A stretch of 64,000 nucleotides of DNA from Bradyrhizobium sp. CSA112 (lineage in GTDB: Bacteria; Pseudomonadota; Alphaproteobacteria; Rhizobiales; Xanthobacteraceae): assembly GCF_029051645.1 (NCBI RefSeq), contig NZ_JAACFS010000006.1:124001-188000 (forward strand). The letters run 5' to 3'. The notes under the pieces are model-generated. The model had not been told where the DNA came from. It did no database searches and worked only from the letters and a program-made list of their open reading frames with translations. A program made the translations under genes and the position numbers. How positions within the stretch are numbered: position 1 is the first letter of the stretch; each line of letters begins with the position of its first letter. Positions 33,562 through 41,733 of this stretch are shown one piece after another.

Positions 33562-34119
33562 ATGGGGCCCGACGAGGTCCTGCGGGGAATGCTGATGTAT
33601 TTCGTGCTGCCGCTTTGGCTGGCCGCCGGCTTTGCCGATTATCTATGTCATCGCGCCAGCCATATCGAAAAGACCAGCGGATGGAGGGAATCGGTCCTGC
33701 ACCTTCTTCAGTTCGGCGAAATGGCTCTTCCGGTGCTGGCCGCGCTTTTCCTTGAAATTACATCGGGCGTGATTCTGGTTATGATCGTGTTTCTAATACT
33801 TCATGAAGCGACCGCCATTTGGGATGTCCGCTACGCGTCGGCAATGCGCAAGGTCGCGCCGGCCGAACAACACATCCATAGCGTTCTCGAAATGCTTCCC
33901 CTGACGGGTTTACTGCTGGTTATCGCGCTTCACTGGCCGGCTTTCGCTGCATTGTTCGGTTTTGGCATGCCGGATTTCTCATTCACGCTGAAGCAGCAAC
34001 CGCTACCTGTAACTTACATCATAACGATGCTGGTCTTGACCGCGGTCCTGGAGGTTTTGCCCTACATGGAGGAGTTGATCCGCGGTCTGCGTCACCGGGA
34101 CCAGCCAGCACAGGAATAG
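33562..34119 (+). CDS. Integral membrane protein with His-rich N-terminal motif, 185 aa
   Basis: ATG at 33562 follows AAAGGAGG at 6 bases. Five spans are likely (MLMYFVLPLWLAAGFADYLC; EMALPVLAALFLEITSGVIL; VMIVFLILHEATAIW; MLPLTGLLLVIALHWPAFAA; TYIITMLVLTAVLEVLPYM). The conserved polar residues DYLCHRASHIEKTSGWRES (about 24-42) with HEAT and EQHIHS suggest a metal site facing one side, as in small membrane hydroxylase-like proteins, but no family is proved. Four bases separate it from the next gene, so it heads an operon of three. Confidence 0.65.
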   Translation: MGPDEVLRGMLMYFVLPLWLAAGFADYLCHRASHIEKTSGWRESVLHLLQFGEMALPVLAALFLEITSGVILVMIVFLILHEATAIWDVRYASAMRKVAPAEQHIHSVLEMLPLTGLLLVIALHWPAFAALFGFGMPDFSFTLKQQPLPVTYIITMLVLTAVLEVLPYMEELIRGLRHRDQPAQE

Positions 34120-34122
34120 CCC

Positions 34123-35394
34123 ATGCGCCTCCTGATTGTTGGCGGAACGGGTTTTATTGGATCTGCTATCCACGCACGGCTTTCCGCCGAAGGGCACGAA
34201 TGCGTATTGGTGTCCCGTTCGCACACGGGGCTGAGCGGAGCCCGTCACGTCGCCCTTGACATCGCCCGGACGACGAACGCTGACAACTGGAAGCCAATTC
34301 TCAAAGGAATTGACGCCGTTATCAATGCGGCGGGGGCGCTGCAGGGGCAGGATATGCCCGGCGTGCATATTGCCGGCAGTGACGCGCTTTACGCCGCTTG
34401 CGAATCGGAACGGGTCCGCCGCGTCATCCTCCTTTCCGCCATCGGCGTACAGGATGCCCAGAGCGCTTTTTCGCGCACGAAGCGGGATGGCGAAGCGGCC
34501 CTTACATCACGCAATCTCAATTGGGTTGTTCTTCGACCCTCTGTCGTGATTGGCAGAGCGGCCTACGGAGGCAGCGCCTTGTTGCGTGGGCTTGCGTCGT
34601 TACCGATTCTGCCGGTCATGCCTGACACGGCACCCATTCAACCGGTGCAGCTGGACGACGTTGTCGAAACCATTGTCTTTTTCTTGAGACCCGACGCGCC
34701 TTCGCGCGTCGCGCTGGATTTGGCGGGGCCGCGGCAGATGACTTTCAGCGATGCCGTCGCCCTCTTCCGCCGCTGGCTGCGATGGCGGCCCGCTCGCCCT
34801 TTGAAGCTGCCTTCGTGGGCTGCTTCGTCCTTTTACTTAATGGGAGACCTCGCCCAGACATTCGGCTGGCGAACACCCGTCAACACGACGGCACAAGCCG
34901 AAATGCGGCGCGGGGCCACCGGCGACCCTGAACCTTGGCAACGCACGACGGGAATTGCGCCGCGCGAAGTTGAAGCCGCGCTCGCGAGCGAGCCCGCATC
35001 AGTGCAGGAGCGCTGGTTTGCAAGGCTCTACGCGCTGAAGCCGCTGATATTTGGCGTCTTCGGCCTGTTCTGGATCGTCACCGGTATCATTTCGCTTGGT
35101 CCGGGCTGGGAAATCGGCATGTCGCTGCTTCAGGAAGGCGGGCTGGAAGGAAATTTTGCCGCCCTCACCGTTATCGCAGGAGCCCTTGCGGATATCGTCA
35201 TTGGTGTGGCTATCCTTTCGCGGCCCTTAAGCCGTTATGGCTTGTGGGCCGCGCTTATTATCTCGTTAGCTTACATCGTGATAGGGACGGCCCTGGTCCC
35301 ACGATTGTGGAGCGACCCGCTCGGTCCCATGCTCAAGATCTGGCCGGTGCTGATGCTCAATTTGGTGGCGATGGCGATCCGGGAAGACCGGTAA
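34123..35394 (+). CDS. NAD(P)-binding epimerase-like protein fused to a DoxX-like membrane domain, 423 aa
   Basis: N-terminal Rossmann domain with LLIVGGTGFIGSAIHARLSA (residues 3-22) and the atypical-SDR block VRRVILLSAIGVQ, SRTKRDGEAALTSRNLNWVV, LRPSVVIG; the classical YxxxK is replaced by a looser SxxKxxxE pattern. From about residue 300 four membrane spans follow (LKPLIFGVFGLFWIVTGIIS; ALTVIAGALADIVIGVAILS; LWAALIISLAYIVIGTALVP) of DoxX/DUF4345 type. Such fusions are probably membrane-bound redox or lipid enzymes. Its stop shares a base with the ATG of the next gene. Confidence 0.85.
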   Translation: MRLLIVGGTGFIGSAIHARLSAEGHECVLVSRSHTGLSGARHVALDIARTTNADNWKPILKGIDAVINAAGALQGQDMPGVHIAGSDALYAACESERVRRVILLSAIGVQDAQSAFSRTKRDGEAALTSRNLNWVVLRPSVVIGRAAYGGSALLRGLASLPILPVMPDTAPIQPVQLDDVVETIVFFLRPDAPSRVALDLAGPRQMTFSDAVALFRRWLRWRPARPLKLPSWAASSFYLMGDLAQTFGWRTPVNTTAQAEMRRGATGDPEPWQRTTGIAPREVEAALASEPASVQERWFARLYALKPLIFGVFGLFWIVTGIISLGPGWEIGMSLLQEGGLEGNFAALTVIAGALADIVIGVAILSRPLSRYGLWAALIISLAYIVIGTALVPRLWSDPLGPMLKIWPVLMLNLVAMAIREDR

Positions 35395-35873
35395 TGTTTT
35401 ACTTCCTCCTCAAGTCGGTGCACGTCATCGGGGCTGCCATCCTCCTCGGCACCGGCGCCGGCATCGCCTTCTTTCTGCTTGTGGCGCATCTGCGCGGCGA
35501 GGCGCGTGAAGTGGCCGGCGTTGCGCGGACCGTGGTACTGGCTGATTTCCTGTTTACCGCGACCGCCATTATTCTTCAGCCAATTACCGGGATCTGGCTC
35601 GCATGGTTGAGCGGCTATTCTCTCAGGGATGGATAGATTGCAGCTTCCATTCTGCTCTATATTGTAACTGGCGCTTTCTGGTTGCCGGTGGTGTGGATGC
35701 AGATGCGTATGCGGGATCTTGCCATCCGCGCCGTCGAGTCGAACTCATCGCTACCCTACGAGTATACGCGTCTTTTCCGTTGGTGGTTCGCCTTCGGTTT
35801 TCCCGCGTTCGGCGCCGTACTCATCATCTACTGGCTTATGATCGCCCGTCCTGCCATCCCCTATTGGGACTAA
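35394..35873 (+). pseudogene. DUF2269 membrane protein gene with one in-frame amber codon
   Basis: MFYFLLKSVHVIGAAILLGT begins the DUF2269 family; at 35634 a TAG replaces the Trp of the family sequence (GYSLRDG-stop-IAASILLYIV). Everything after it is intact to TAA 35873 (LPVVWMQMRMRDLAIRAVES, WWFAFGFPAFGAVLIIYWLM). Full length would be 159 aa with four spans. Translationally coupled to the DoxX fusion (TAATG). A single point change explains the loss, so it is either very recent or a sequence error. Confidence 0.8.
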
Positions 35874-36173
35874 TCTTCGTTTGGTTCGTGCTCACGTACG
35901 GTCCGACCGGGGCGACGTTTTGGATGGGAGACAAAGACGTCGTGTGCTGCGAACCGGCCCGTTTAACTCTTGAGACCGACGACTGTAAGCTCGACGAACT
36001 CAAGGATGAACCTTGGCGTATCATGGCAGTTAAGCGGAAGTTATGCACTTAGCCAACTGAGCCGTTTTATTTGGGCGGCAGCATACCGCGCAAAAGAACG
36101 AAGATCGGCACCCAGCCCAGCCATTCGAGATGGAAGACCGTACCGGTTAAAGAAATGCTGCGACCCCAACTCC
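35874..36173. other. Region with a possible Cys-containing 42-codon frame
   Basis: MGDKDVVCCEPARLTLETDD from ATG 35923 to TAG 36052 is open and protein-like but has no ribosome site. Nothing else recognised. Confidence 0.2.
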
Positions 36174-36788
36174 CTACGTAACTGGTCGTGCCGCTTCCTT
36201 GACGGCCTGACTTGTGGTCGCCATTCCCGCAGCATACGCAGCACCTGCGCCGAGCAGCAGCGCGCAGAAGCTTGCAAACATCACATACGCGAAGTGTTTG
36301 CGTGCCTCTTCGATTTGTGATTGCGTCGGAGATCTGACAGCCGAGCCGACCGTTTCGCGGTTCGGAACACCCGACAAGGCCGCAACGCGGGCGCTGGCCG
36401 CGTATGACGGGCCGACAAGATTGCTGGCGACACTGGTGGTGGACGTCGGGATCAGCGCCGCTGCCGCTACGACAACTACGGTCGCGACCGACCAAGCGGC
36501 CAAGGCCTGTCCCACTCGCCCGAGGCCGGTTTGATCGGGCGAATTGGCCGCCGCGACCGCGCCGCCGATAAAGGCGGCGATGATTCCTGATACAGCCCAC
36601 CACACGAAGGCGGCCCAGCCTGCGCCCGCAGGCGCGGATTGCGCAGTCGGAACGTCAATCGCGAGCAGACCGATGCCGAAACCAAGCATCGTCAACAGGA
36701 TCTGGATAACGAGTGAAGCAAAAACACCGGCGAGGACGGCCGACCATGTCCAGCCGAAAAAGGCGTTAGGCACTGAAAACGGGGCCAT
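36174..36788 (-). CDS. Integral membrane protein, 204 aa, stress-induced
   Basis: ATG at 36788 with GGAGGAG 8 bases upstream. Spans near residues 12-40 (WSAVLAGVFASLVIQILLTM, LGFGIGLLAI), 58-80 (AAFVWWAVSGIIAAFIGGAV), 95-115 (AAWSVATVVVVAAAALIP) and 175-198 (VMFASFCALLLGAGAAYAAG), with a soluble loop between the last two. Same layout as 12808-13665. Function unknown. A perfect EcfG promoter lies 39 bases upstream, back to back with another that reads the other way. Confidence 0.7.
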   Translation of the reverse strand: MAPFSVPNAFFGWTWSAVLAGVFASLVIQILLTMLGFGIGLLAIDVPTAQSAPAGAGWAAFVWWAVSGIIAAFIGGAVAAANSPDQTGLGRVGQALAAWSVATVVVVAAAALIPTSTTSVASNLVGPSYAASARVAALSGVPNRETVGSAVRSPTQSQIEEARKHFAYVMFASFCALLLGAGAAYAAGMATTSQAVKEAARPVT

Positions 36789-36826
36789 GACGAATTCTCC
36801 TCCGTTCAGCAACTCTTTGGTGCCCC

Positions 36827-36851
36827 AACGCGGTGTTCAAGCTTCCGTTCC
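36827..36851 (-). promoter_or_regulatory. EcfG-type promoter, minus strand half of a divergent pair
   Basis: Minus strand GGAAC (36847-36851), 16 bases, CGTT (36827-36830). Only six bases separate its -35 from that of the plus-strand promoter. Confidence 0.85.
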
Positions 36852-36857
36852 CTTTGA

Positions 36858-36882
36858 GGAACTGCAAATGCACTTCGCCGTT
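36858..36882 (+). promoter_or_regulatory. EcfG-type promoter, plus strand half of a divergent pair
   Basis: GGAAC (36858-36862), 16 bases, CGTT (36879-36882), 36 bases before the tiny gene at 36918. Confidence 0.85.
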
Positions 36883-36917
36883 ACAGTTCTAGGAGAGACC
36901 TGCAAAAGGAGTTGGCA

Positions 36918-37001
36918 ATGACGTTTGGCAGAGGCGCCCTGCTGTGGCTCTTGGGCATTCCACTTCCCGTCATCCTGCTGCTCGCGTTGTTCTGGCGTTA
37001 G
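36918..37001 (+). CDS. Tiny stress-induced membrane protein, 27 aa
   Basis: MTFGRGALLWLLGIPLPVIL followed by LLALFWR: one membrane span with a Pro kink. AAAGGAG precedes the ATG by 7 bases, and a perfect EcfG promoter lies upstream, which makes this very short frame credible. Near-identical peptides recur in rhizobial genomes by recollection. Role unknown. Confidence 0.7.
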   Translation: MTFGRGALLWLLGIPLPVILLLALFWR

Positions 37002-37195
37002 CTGCAAGCGGCGGAAGCCGGTGGTCAAAGATAGGTGTCCGACGGCTCCTTGCCGGATGGACTAAATGCGGGGCATAAGACCCCGAAGACCGAGACCCTT
37101 GTAGACAGCGGCACGATATTCCGTTCGACAGCAGTGAGCGGTTGGTGGTGGTGCCCAGGCTATACACGCGGCCAGTACCAACAGGCTTCGCGCCG

Positions 37196-38050
37196 TCAAG
37201 AAGGATGGATTCTTGCTCGGAGATCTGCAAGGAAGGCCGTTAGCGCATCATCTGCGCACGCTCCGCGCTCGGGCGTCAACAGCGTAATTCCCCAGCGTGC
37301 AAGCATCGCCTCTTGCACGGGATTCGATGAAGGCATGAACACAAACGAGCGCGGGCGATGATCCCGATGACCTGATCTTTCCCAGGTTTGCCAAATGCCG
37401 TGCAGTAGCAGCCGGATGTTGGGGTCGGACATGCTGTATCCGATGAACAGGATGGTGCGAGCCAAGGCGTCCGCGCGAAACTTGATATCCAAGGGGGAGT
37501 CAAAGTATAATCGATTGAGAAAATCGGTCTCGGTAAGAACCAGCGACGCATCGTCGTCGAAGTCGCCATGATACTTGACGATATGCGTCACGCCATCCGC
37601 AGCATCCGCCATCTGCTTCGCGTTCGCGATCTTTGCGTAATGCTTCTTGTGAACTTCGAACGCCGTTTCGAGATTGCGGTCATAGTTGGTGGTGTAAATG
37701 GTCGGAAAGTCGAGCTCGACGATGAGTTTATGAAGCTTTGACTCGGCGACGCGATCCGCTGCTACCTTCCAGTTTCGATCCAACCAACTTCGTAAAGGAC
37801 CCATTCCGCCCTGCTTCAGGCGATAGAATTCAGCCAGCATCTGATAGCCGTCGTTCATTCCATCGATTACGTCGGGACTGAGGTCGAGCTCTTTCAGCAA
37901 GTGATCGACGAAGCTTTGCCAAGAAGGCAACCCTACAGCCATCGAGACGCCTGCGCCAACGAACAGAATCGCGTGACGGCGCTTGATGGCATCTGCCAAG
38001 ACGTCCCTGGAAGATGACCTTTGCTGTGCTGCACTCGCTTCTGAAGTTGT
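37196..38050 (-). CDS. SIR2-like NAD-hydrolase domain protein, 284 aa
   Basis: SIR2_2-type fold: nucleotide loop AILFVGAGVSMAVGLPSWQS, catalytic-site block IYTTNYDRNLE with Asn, KYHGDFDDDASLVLTETDFL with the His, and C-terminal FIGYSMSDPNIRLLLHGIW. All expected catalytic residues are present. Such domains break down NAD+ in several anti-phage systems (for example ThsA and DSR proteins) but also occur as lone genes; no partner gene of a known defence system is adjacent. ATG 38050 chosen to match the start of the truncated paralog at 12152; an ATG at 38080 is in frame. No stress promoter. Confidence 0.85.
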   Translation of the reverse strand, partial: TTSEASAAQQRSSSRDVLADAIKRRHAILFVGAGVSMAVGLPSWQSFVDHLLKELDLSPDVIDGMNDGYQMLAEFYRLKQGGMGPLRSWLDRNWKVAADRVAESKLHKLIVELDFPTIYTTNYDRNLETAFEVHKKHYAKIANAKQMADAADGVTHIVKYHGDFDDDASLVLTETDFLNRLYFDSPLDIKFRADALARTILFIGYSMSDPNIRLLLHGIWQTWERSGHRDHRPRSFVFMPSSNPVQEAMLARWGITLLTPERGACADDALTAFLADLRARIHPS

Positions 38051-38286
38051 CATCCGTTTCAAACAGGTCACCGTTTTCAACAGGTCCGGGTTGCTCCGTT
38101 CGTTATTCGCAGCGGGCTTTGCCGAGGCGGCTACGCTGCGGGCCCGGAGCTCGGAGGCTCCTTACTTGCGGCTGCGACGAATTTGCTGAGTGCGCTCGCC
38201 GGTTATTAGAACCAGCAAACACTGTGGTCTGTTCCAGTTAACTGCTGTCGAAAGCTCTAAGTCTCATCCCGCATGATGGCTGACCC

Positions 38287-38308
38287 GAGGAACCATAAAT
38301 GTTCCTCA
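38287..38308. repeat. Inverted repeat of two GGAAC boxes
   Basis: GAGGAAC, seven bases, GTTCCTC. Both halves resemble stress -35 boxes but no CGTT-like -10 is at the right distance on either strand. The rest of 38051-38540 shows no gene. Confidence 0.4.
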
Positions 38309-38540
38309 AGTAGGGAGCAGAATATTCGAAGTCGGCAAATAAGCACCAAGGCGGACGTTAGGAATGGCTGCCGAGGCGCGATAACTCACCCTAGCTTGAT
38401 TGATACGCTTCGCATCCTCAGCGGCGTTAATTGCCGATTTTCGGGAAGGAGCTGGCTATCTATCGGCTATTGCAAAAATCGCCCTACGATGCGAGCGCTT
38501 CAGACGAGATCGTGCAGAATCTCGCCACCGCCCGATAGCC

Positions 38541-39611
38541 TCAGCGTTCGCCCTTGCCGTTGCGGTTGGTGAAGCGGGCGTTGCCCAGGCCGGTGCCGAT
38601 CGTCAGTACGCCCCAGCGCTTCACGTCCTGCATGAATGGGACCTCGGAGAGCCCCTGCACGACGCCATCATTGTGCATGACGATGGCCGTGTCGTGCTCG
38701 CCGATCCGGGGGATCGCTCCGACAAGACTTGCCGGCAGATTGAACTTGCTGCTCTCCCAGTTGCCCGGCAGGTTCTGCGCACCCTTTTTGATCGAGCCGT
38801 CGCTTTCGATGACGCCTGGGCATGCGACGCCGATGAACGGCGCGAGCTTGAATCCCTCGTCTTCCGCCTTCGCGATCAGATCTTGGAGCATCTTGACGAG
38901 GCGCTTAACTGCGTTCTCACGGGTCGGCTCGTCGTCGGCATGACGCCACAGCTCGAACTTCCACACGCACGCCTTGGAGAGGTCCGGCGCCTTTTTGCGA
39001 CGGGTTTCCACGACGCCGCAGCGGATGTTAGTGCCTCCGATGTCGATAGCAAGGATGGAGTCATGAGCTTCGAAAATCCAGGAAGGAGCGAGATGTAGCG
39101 CGCCGATAAGGCCTGCGTCGTCCGGGGGACGGCGGATCGGCAACATCTCGACCTTGAAGTTCTCGGCCTTGAGGATAATTTCGGCGCGCGCGATGGCGAG
39201 TTCGCCGAGCCGGCTTTCGCGAAAGCCGCCGCCCACTACGATGCGCTCGGTCTTATCCCAGGCTTTGGTCTTGAGAAAGCGGCGCGTTACGTGGGCGAGT
39301 TCCTGCGCGAAGTCCTCGACGGCGCTGTGCACGACCGCTGACGCCTCGGCGTCGTCGCCGACCAGGATAGCGTCGAGTTCCTTCTTGGTAATGTTTTCGG
39401 AAAGCTCCCTCCCGAAGGGGTCGTCGCCAGACTTGCGCAGCGGTTTCCGCCACTCTTCAAGAGTTTCCCGGAAGGCGCCCTTGCTGGCGCGGTCCCCAAG
39501 GAATCCTTCCTCATCCTTCAGTTCGAGGTTGAAGCAGTCAATCTCAACCCACGGGAGGCGGGAGGCGCCGTGAGCCGCGATGCCAGTGGTCGTGATCGTT
39601 TCGTCGGCCAT
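38541..39611 (-). CDS. ROK-family-like sugar kinase/regulator with permuted domain order, 356 aa
   Basis: ROK proteins normally begin with the ATP motif DIGGTN and end with a GGG motif. Here the order is reversed: RIVVGGGFRESRLGELAIAR and DDAGLIGALHLA (about 123-174), typical of the end of ROK proteins, come first, and then LAIDIGGTNIRCGVVET (187-203), ACPGVIESDGSIKKGAQNLP (263-282), catalytic-type HND (313-315) and TIGTGLGNARF (337-347). The ROK zinc Cys cluster is absent. So this appears to be a circularly permuted ROK fold; kinase activity is possible but unproved. Start ATG 39611 (MADETITTTGIAAHGASRLP). GGAAC, 16 bases, TGTT at 39655-39679. Confidence 0.75.
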   Translation of the reverse strand: MADETITTTGIAAHGASRLPWVEIDCFNLELKDEEGFLGDRASKGAFRETLEEWRKPLRKSGDDPFGRELSENITKKELDAILVGDDAEASAVVHSAVEDFAQELAHVTRRFLKTKAWDKTERIVVGGGFRESRLGELAIARAEIILKAENFKVEMLPIRRPPDDAGLIGALHLAPSWIFEAHDSILAIDIGGTNIRCGVVETRRKKAPDLSKACVWKFELWRHADDEPTRENAVKRLVKMLQDLIAKAEDEGFKLAPFIGVACPGVIESDGSIKKGAQNLPGNWESSKFNLPASLVGAIPRIGEHDTAIVMHNDGVVQGLSEVPFMQDVKRWGVLTIGTGLGNARFTNRNGKGER

Positions 39612-39654
39612 GCTGAGCCTTGAACAAGCCGCGGCAACTAGTCGGTTTGCATTC

Positions 39655-39679
39655 AACACGCGTCCCGCACCGCGGTTCC
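39655..39679 (-). promoter_or_regulatory. Relaxed EcfG-like promoter (TGTT form) of the ROK-like gene
   Basis: Minus strand GGAAC (39675-39679), 16 bases, TGTT (39655-39658). The same promoter is duplicated at 43381-43405 with the N-terminal end of the gene. Confidence 0.5.
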
Positions 39680-39892
39680 TCGCGTCCTTAGGCAGGCTTC
39701 GCCGAGGGCACGATCCGGGGTGACGATTGTGTAGCAGGCGCGCGAGCTCCTCCCGCTCCCTGAACCCCCTTCATCGCGGCATAGAAAGCGCTTCCTGAAT
39801 GTCGCGCCGGATTTCGCCCCAGACCTCCACCAAGCAGGTGGCAAACTGTCTCGTCCATCCGCCATTTCGGTTCTCGCGACGTATCGTCCCGA

Positions 39893-40085
39893 ATGGAACA
39901 GCCGGCGGCCGGCGGCGGGAGGCCGACGAGATCACGGGCGAATCGAGACAAGGCCGTGCTCGATCCGCCATCGTCGCCGCCGCTCGGGCCATCGAGCACT
40001 ATGAGAACTGCCGATATGGGACGTTGATAGCCCAGGCCGAGGAGCTCGGCCAGGCGTATTCGAGCGTTTCCTCACAACGAACTTG
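39893..40085 (+). pseudogene. DUF892 remnant, copy 2
   Basis: From ATGGAACA at 39893 almost the same as copy 1 at 22096. In frame it gives SAIVAAARAIEHYENCRYGT and LIAQAEELGQAYSS, the third helix of the ferritin-like fold. Only this middle part remains; 39690-39892 has nothing else recognisable. Confidence 0.6.
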
Positions 40086-40195
40086 AATGAAGAAAACGCG
40101 GCCTACGCCAAACTTAACCAAGACTTAACACGGGGCGCTACGCAAAGGCGTCTAGGCCAAGGCTTCGACCGCGGCTTGATGCCGCCATCGTCCGA

Positions 40196-40672
40196 TCAGT
40201 CGTAGCGGCGCCGCGAATTCGCGGAGGTCTGTTCCACCGTCCGCACCGATCGCATTTTCCGGCGCGCGTACCACGCTACCACTGCGATAGTTAGCCACGC
40301 GAGCGACGCGCCGACGAAGGCGGCGGGTACGCTGCTGCGTATTACTAGCATCGAAAAGACGATCGCAAAGGCCAGCATGCCTAGCGCGCCGAGCGCGGCG
40401 CCAGCGGCGTCGACGGCGGCCGCCATTTGCCCGCGGCGCTCGCCGGCGAGACCCGCTTCGCGCTTGCGGCGAATTTCATGCTTTTCAATCAACGTCGCGC
40501 TTGCACAGAATATGGCCGGAAGGGCGAGAAAGAGGCCACCGACGAATGCTCCATAGCGGCTGCTGACGAGGCCGGTGAAGACGGTCGCAGCGCCGCCGAG
40601 CGCGAAGCGGATCAGATATTCGTACCAGCGTCCTTCCTTGAGAGATGACGGCGAAAAGCGGATCGGGGTCAT
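40196..40672 (-). CDS. DUF3147-like membrane protein, 158 aa
   Basis: YEYLIRFALGGAATVFTGLV and GAFVGGLFLALPAIFCASAT (TM1-2) then ALGMLAFAIVFSMLVIRSSV and ASLAWLTIAVVAWYARRKMR (TM3-4), with the charged loop EKHEIRRKREAGLAGERRGQ between. Same architecture as the next gene, 40669-41016, with which it overlaps by four bases (ATGA). Third gene of the operon starting with the cupin. Role unknown. Confidence 0.75.
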   Translation of the reverse strand: MTPIRFSPSSLKEGRWYEYLIRFALGGAATVFTGLVSSRYGAFVGGLFLALPAIFCASATLIEKHEIRRKREAGLAGERRGQMAAAVDAAGAALGALGMLAFAIVFSMLVIRSSVPAAFVGASLAWLTIAVVAWYARRKMRSVRTVEQTSANSRRRYD

Positions 40673-41016
40673 GTCTGACCTCCGGCGAAGATTAGCAGCC
40701 CGAAGGCGACGATCAGCCAGACGACCAGCGACAATAACGTAGCACTCACCGCTCGCAACTTCGCGCGGACGATGAGGTGGCAGACGATAACACTGTAGAT
40801 AGCGAGCGCAATCGCTCCCGCAATCATCGCCTGAGTTTGCAGGGCGGCGTAGTCGGCCCCATGCTGATACACCGCGATTCCAAGCGTGGCGAGTGCGACC
40901 GAGGGGGCTGCTCCGAACAGGCCGGCGAAGCTCTTCGGACGAAGAAGATCTCCCAGCATCGCGAAGGCCGATACGACGGCGCCCCCGACGAGGAAACGGA
41001 TGACGTATTCAGTCAT
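40669..41016 (-). CDS. DUF3147-like membrane protein, 115 aa
   Basis: Start ATG 41016 overlaps the cupin stop by four bases, which fixes it. EYVIRFLVGGAVVSAFAMLG, FAGLFGAAPSVALATLGIAV, MIAGAIALAIYSVIVCHLIV, ATLLSLVVWLIVAFGLLIFA: four spans. A tandem paralog of the following gene, probably forming a hetero-oligomer with it. Confidence 0.75.
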   Translation of the reverse strand: MTEYVIRFLVGGAVVSAFAMLGDLLRPKSFAGLFGAAPSVALATLGIAVYQHGADYAALQTQAMIAGAIALAIYSVIVCHLIVRAKLRAVSATLLSLVVWLIVAFGLLIFAGGQT

Positions 41017-41624
41017 TTCGCTCTCTTCCAGAGTTTCGAGAGCGGTCCGCCGGCCCCGTAAACCGGATCCTTGCGTGGCACCGGCACCTTCGGGATGGTT
41101 TTCAGCGCGCGCGGATGGTCCTCGACGGTCGTGCACTCGTCGTATGTGCCGGTCAGCGGGTAGGCCCCAATGACGAGGAACTCATCGTCGGCTGAAAAGC
41201 ACTGATGGCCAGTGCCGGCGGGCAGAATGGCGACGTCGCCAGCTTTCAGCGTGAAGATCCTGCCCTTGTTGCCGCCGAACCGAACGCGCCCCTTGCCGCG
41301 CGCGATGCCCAAGACCTCATGAATCCTGGAGTGATAGTGCACGTAGTCGTAGATGCCGTCGCGCCAGGTGTCGCCCCATCCATTAGCTTCGAACAGGTCC
41401 TCGATCACCGCCGCCGGATCATGGCGCTCGTCGAGATCGACCGCGCCGCGATAGATGATCAGCGGCCATCGCGGATGATTGGGAACGAGACCGTCATCTT
41501 TAAAGCGGGCAGCATGGAGTTTTCGCGCCTGGACGTGTTCCGGAGCCTTTGGTTTGCCGGGGCGTCGGAGGCCGGTGGCGCGCTCAGCGTATTCCTTCAG
41601 ACCTTCAAGAATCGGCATCGTCAT
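41013..41624 (-). CDS. Cupin-fold protein, 203 aa
   Basis: A single cupin barrel in the middle: YDYVHYHSRIHEVLGIARGK with the metal-binding His/His/Glu, RIFTLKAGDVAILPAGTGHQ with the last His. C-terminal PRKDPVYGAGGPLSKLWKR. Similar to YjlB-like proteins of unknown reaction, probably binding Fe or Mn in the cytoplasm. First gene of a three-gene overlapping operon with two DUF3147-like membrane proteins, which suggests a common but unknown task. ATG 41624; MPIL at 41618 is an alternative. No GGAAC promoter found. Confidence 0.8.
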   Translation of the reverse strand: MTMPILEGLKEYAERATGLRRPGKPKAPEHVQARKLHAARFKDDGLVPNHPRWPLIIYRGAVDLDERHDPAAVIEDLFEANGWGDTWRDGIYDYVHYHSRIHEVLGIARGKGRVRFGGNKGRIFTLKAGDVAILPAGTGHQCFSADDEFLVIGAYPLTGTYDECTTVEDHPRALKTIPKVPVPRKDPVYGAGGPLSKLWKRAK

Positions 41625-41733
41625 TCTCCATTGAAGCTTCGACTGGGTAAGGTCGTGGTATTCCGAAGAGCGTCCTCGCTCGCAGAAAATTTCAGGTCTG
41701 CTTGGCCGGACGACACGGTCGGAGTGCGTTCTC

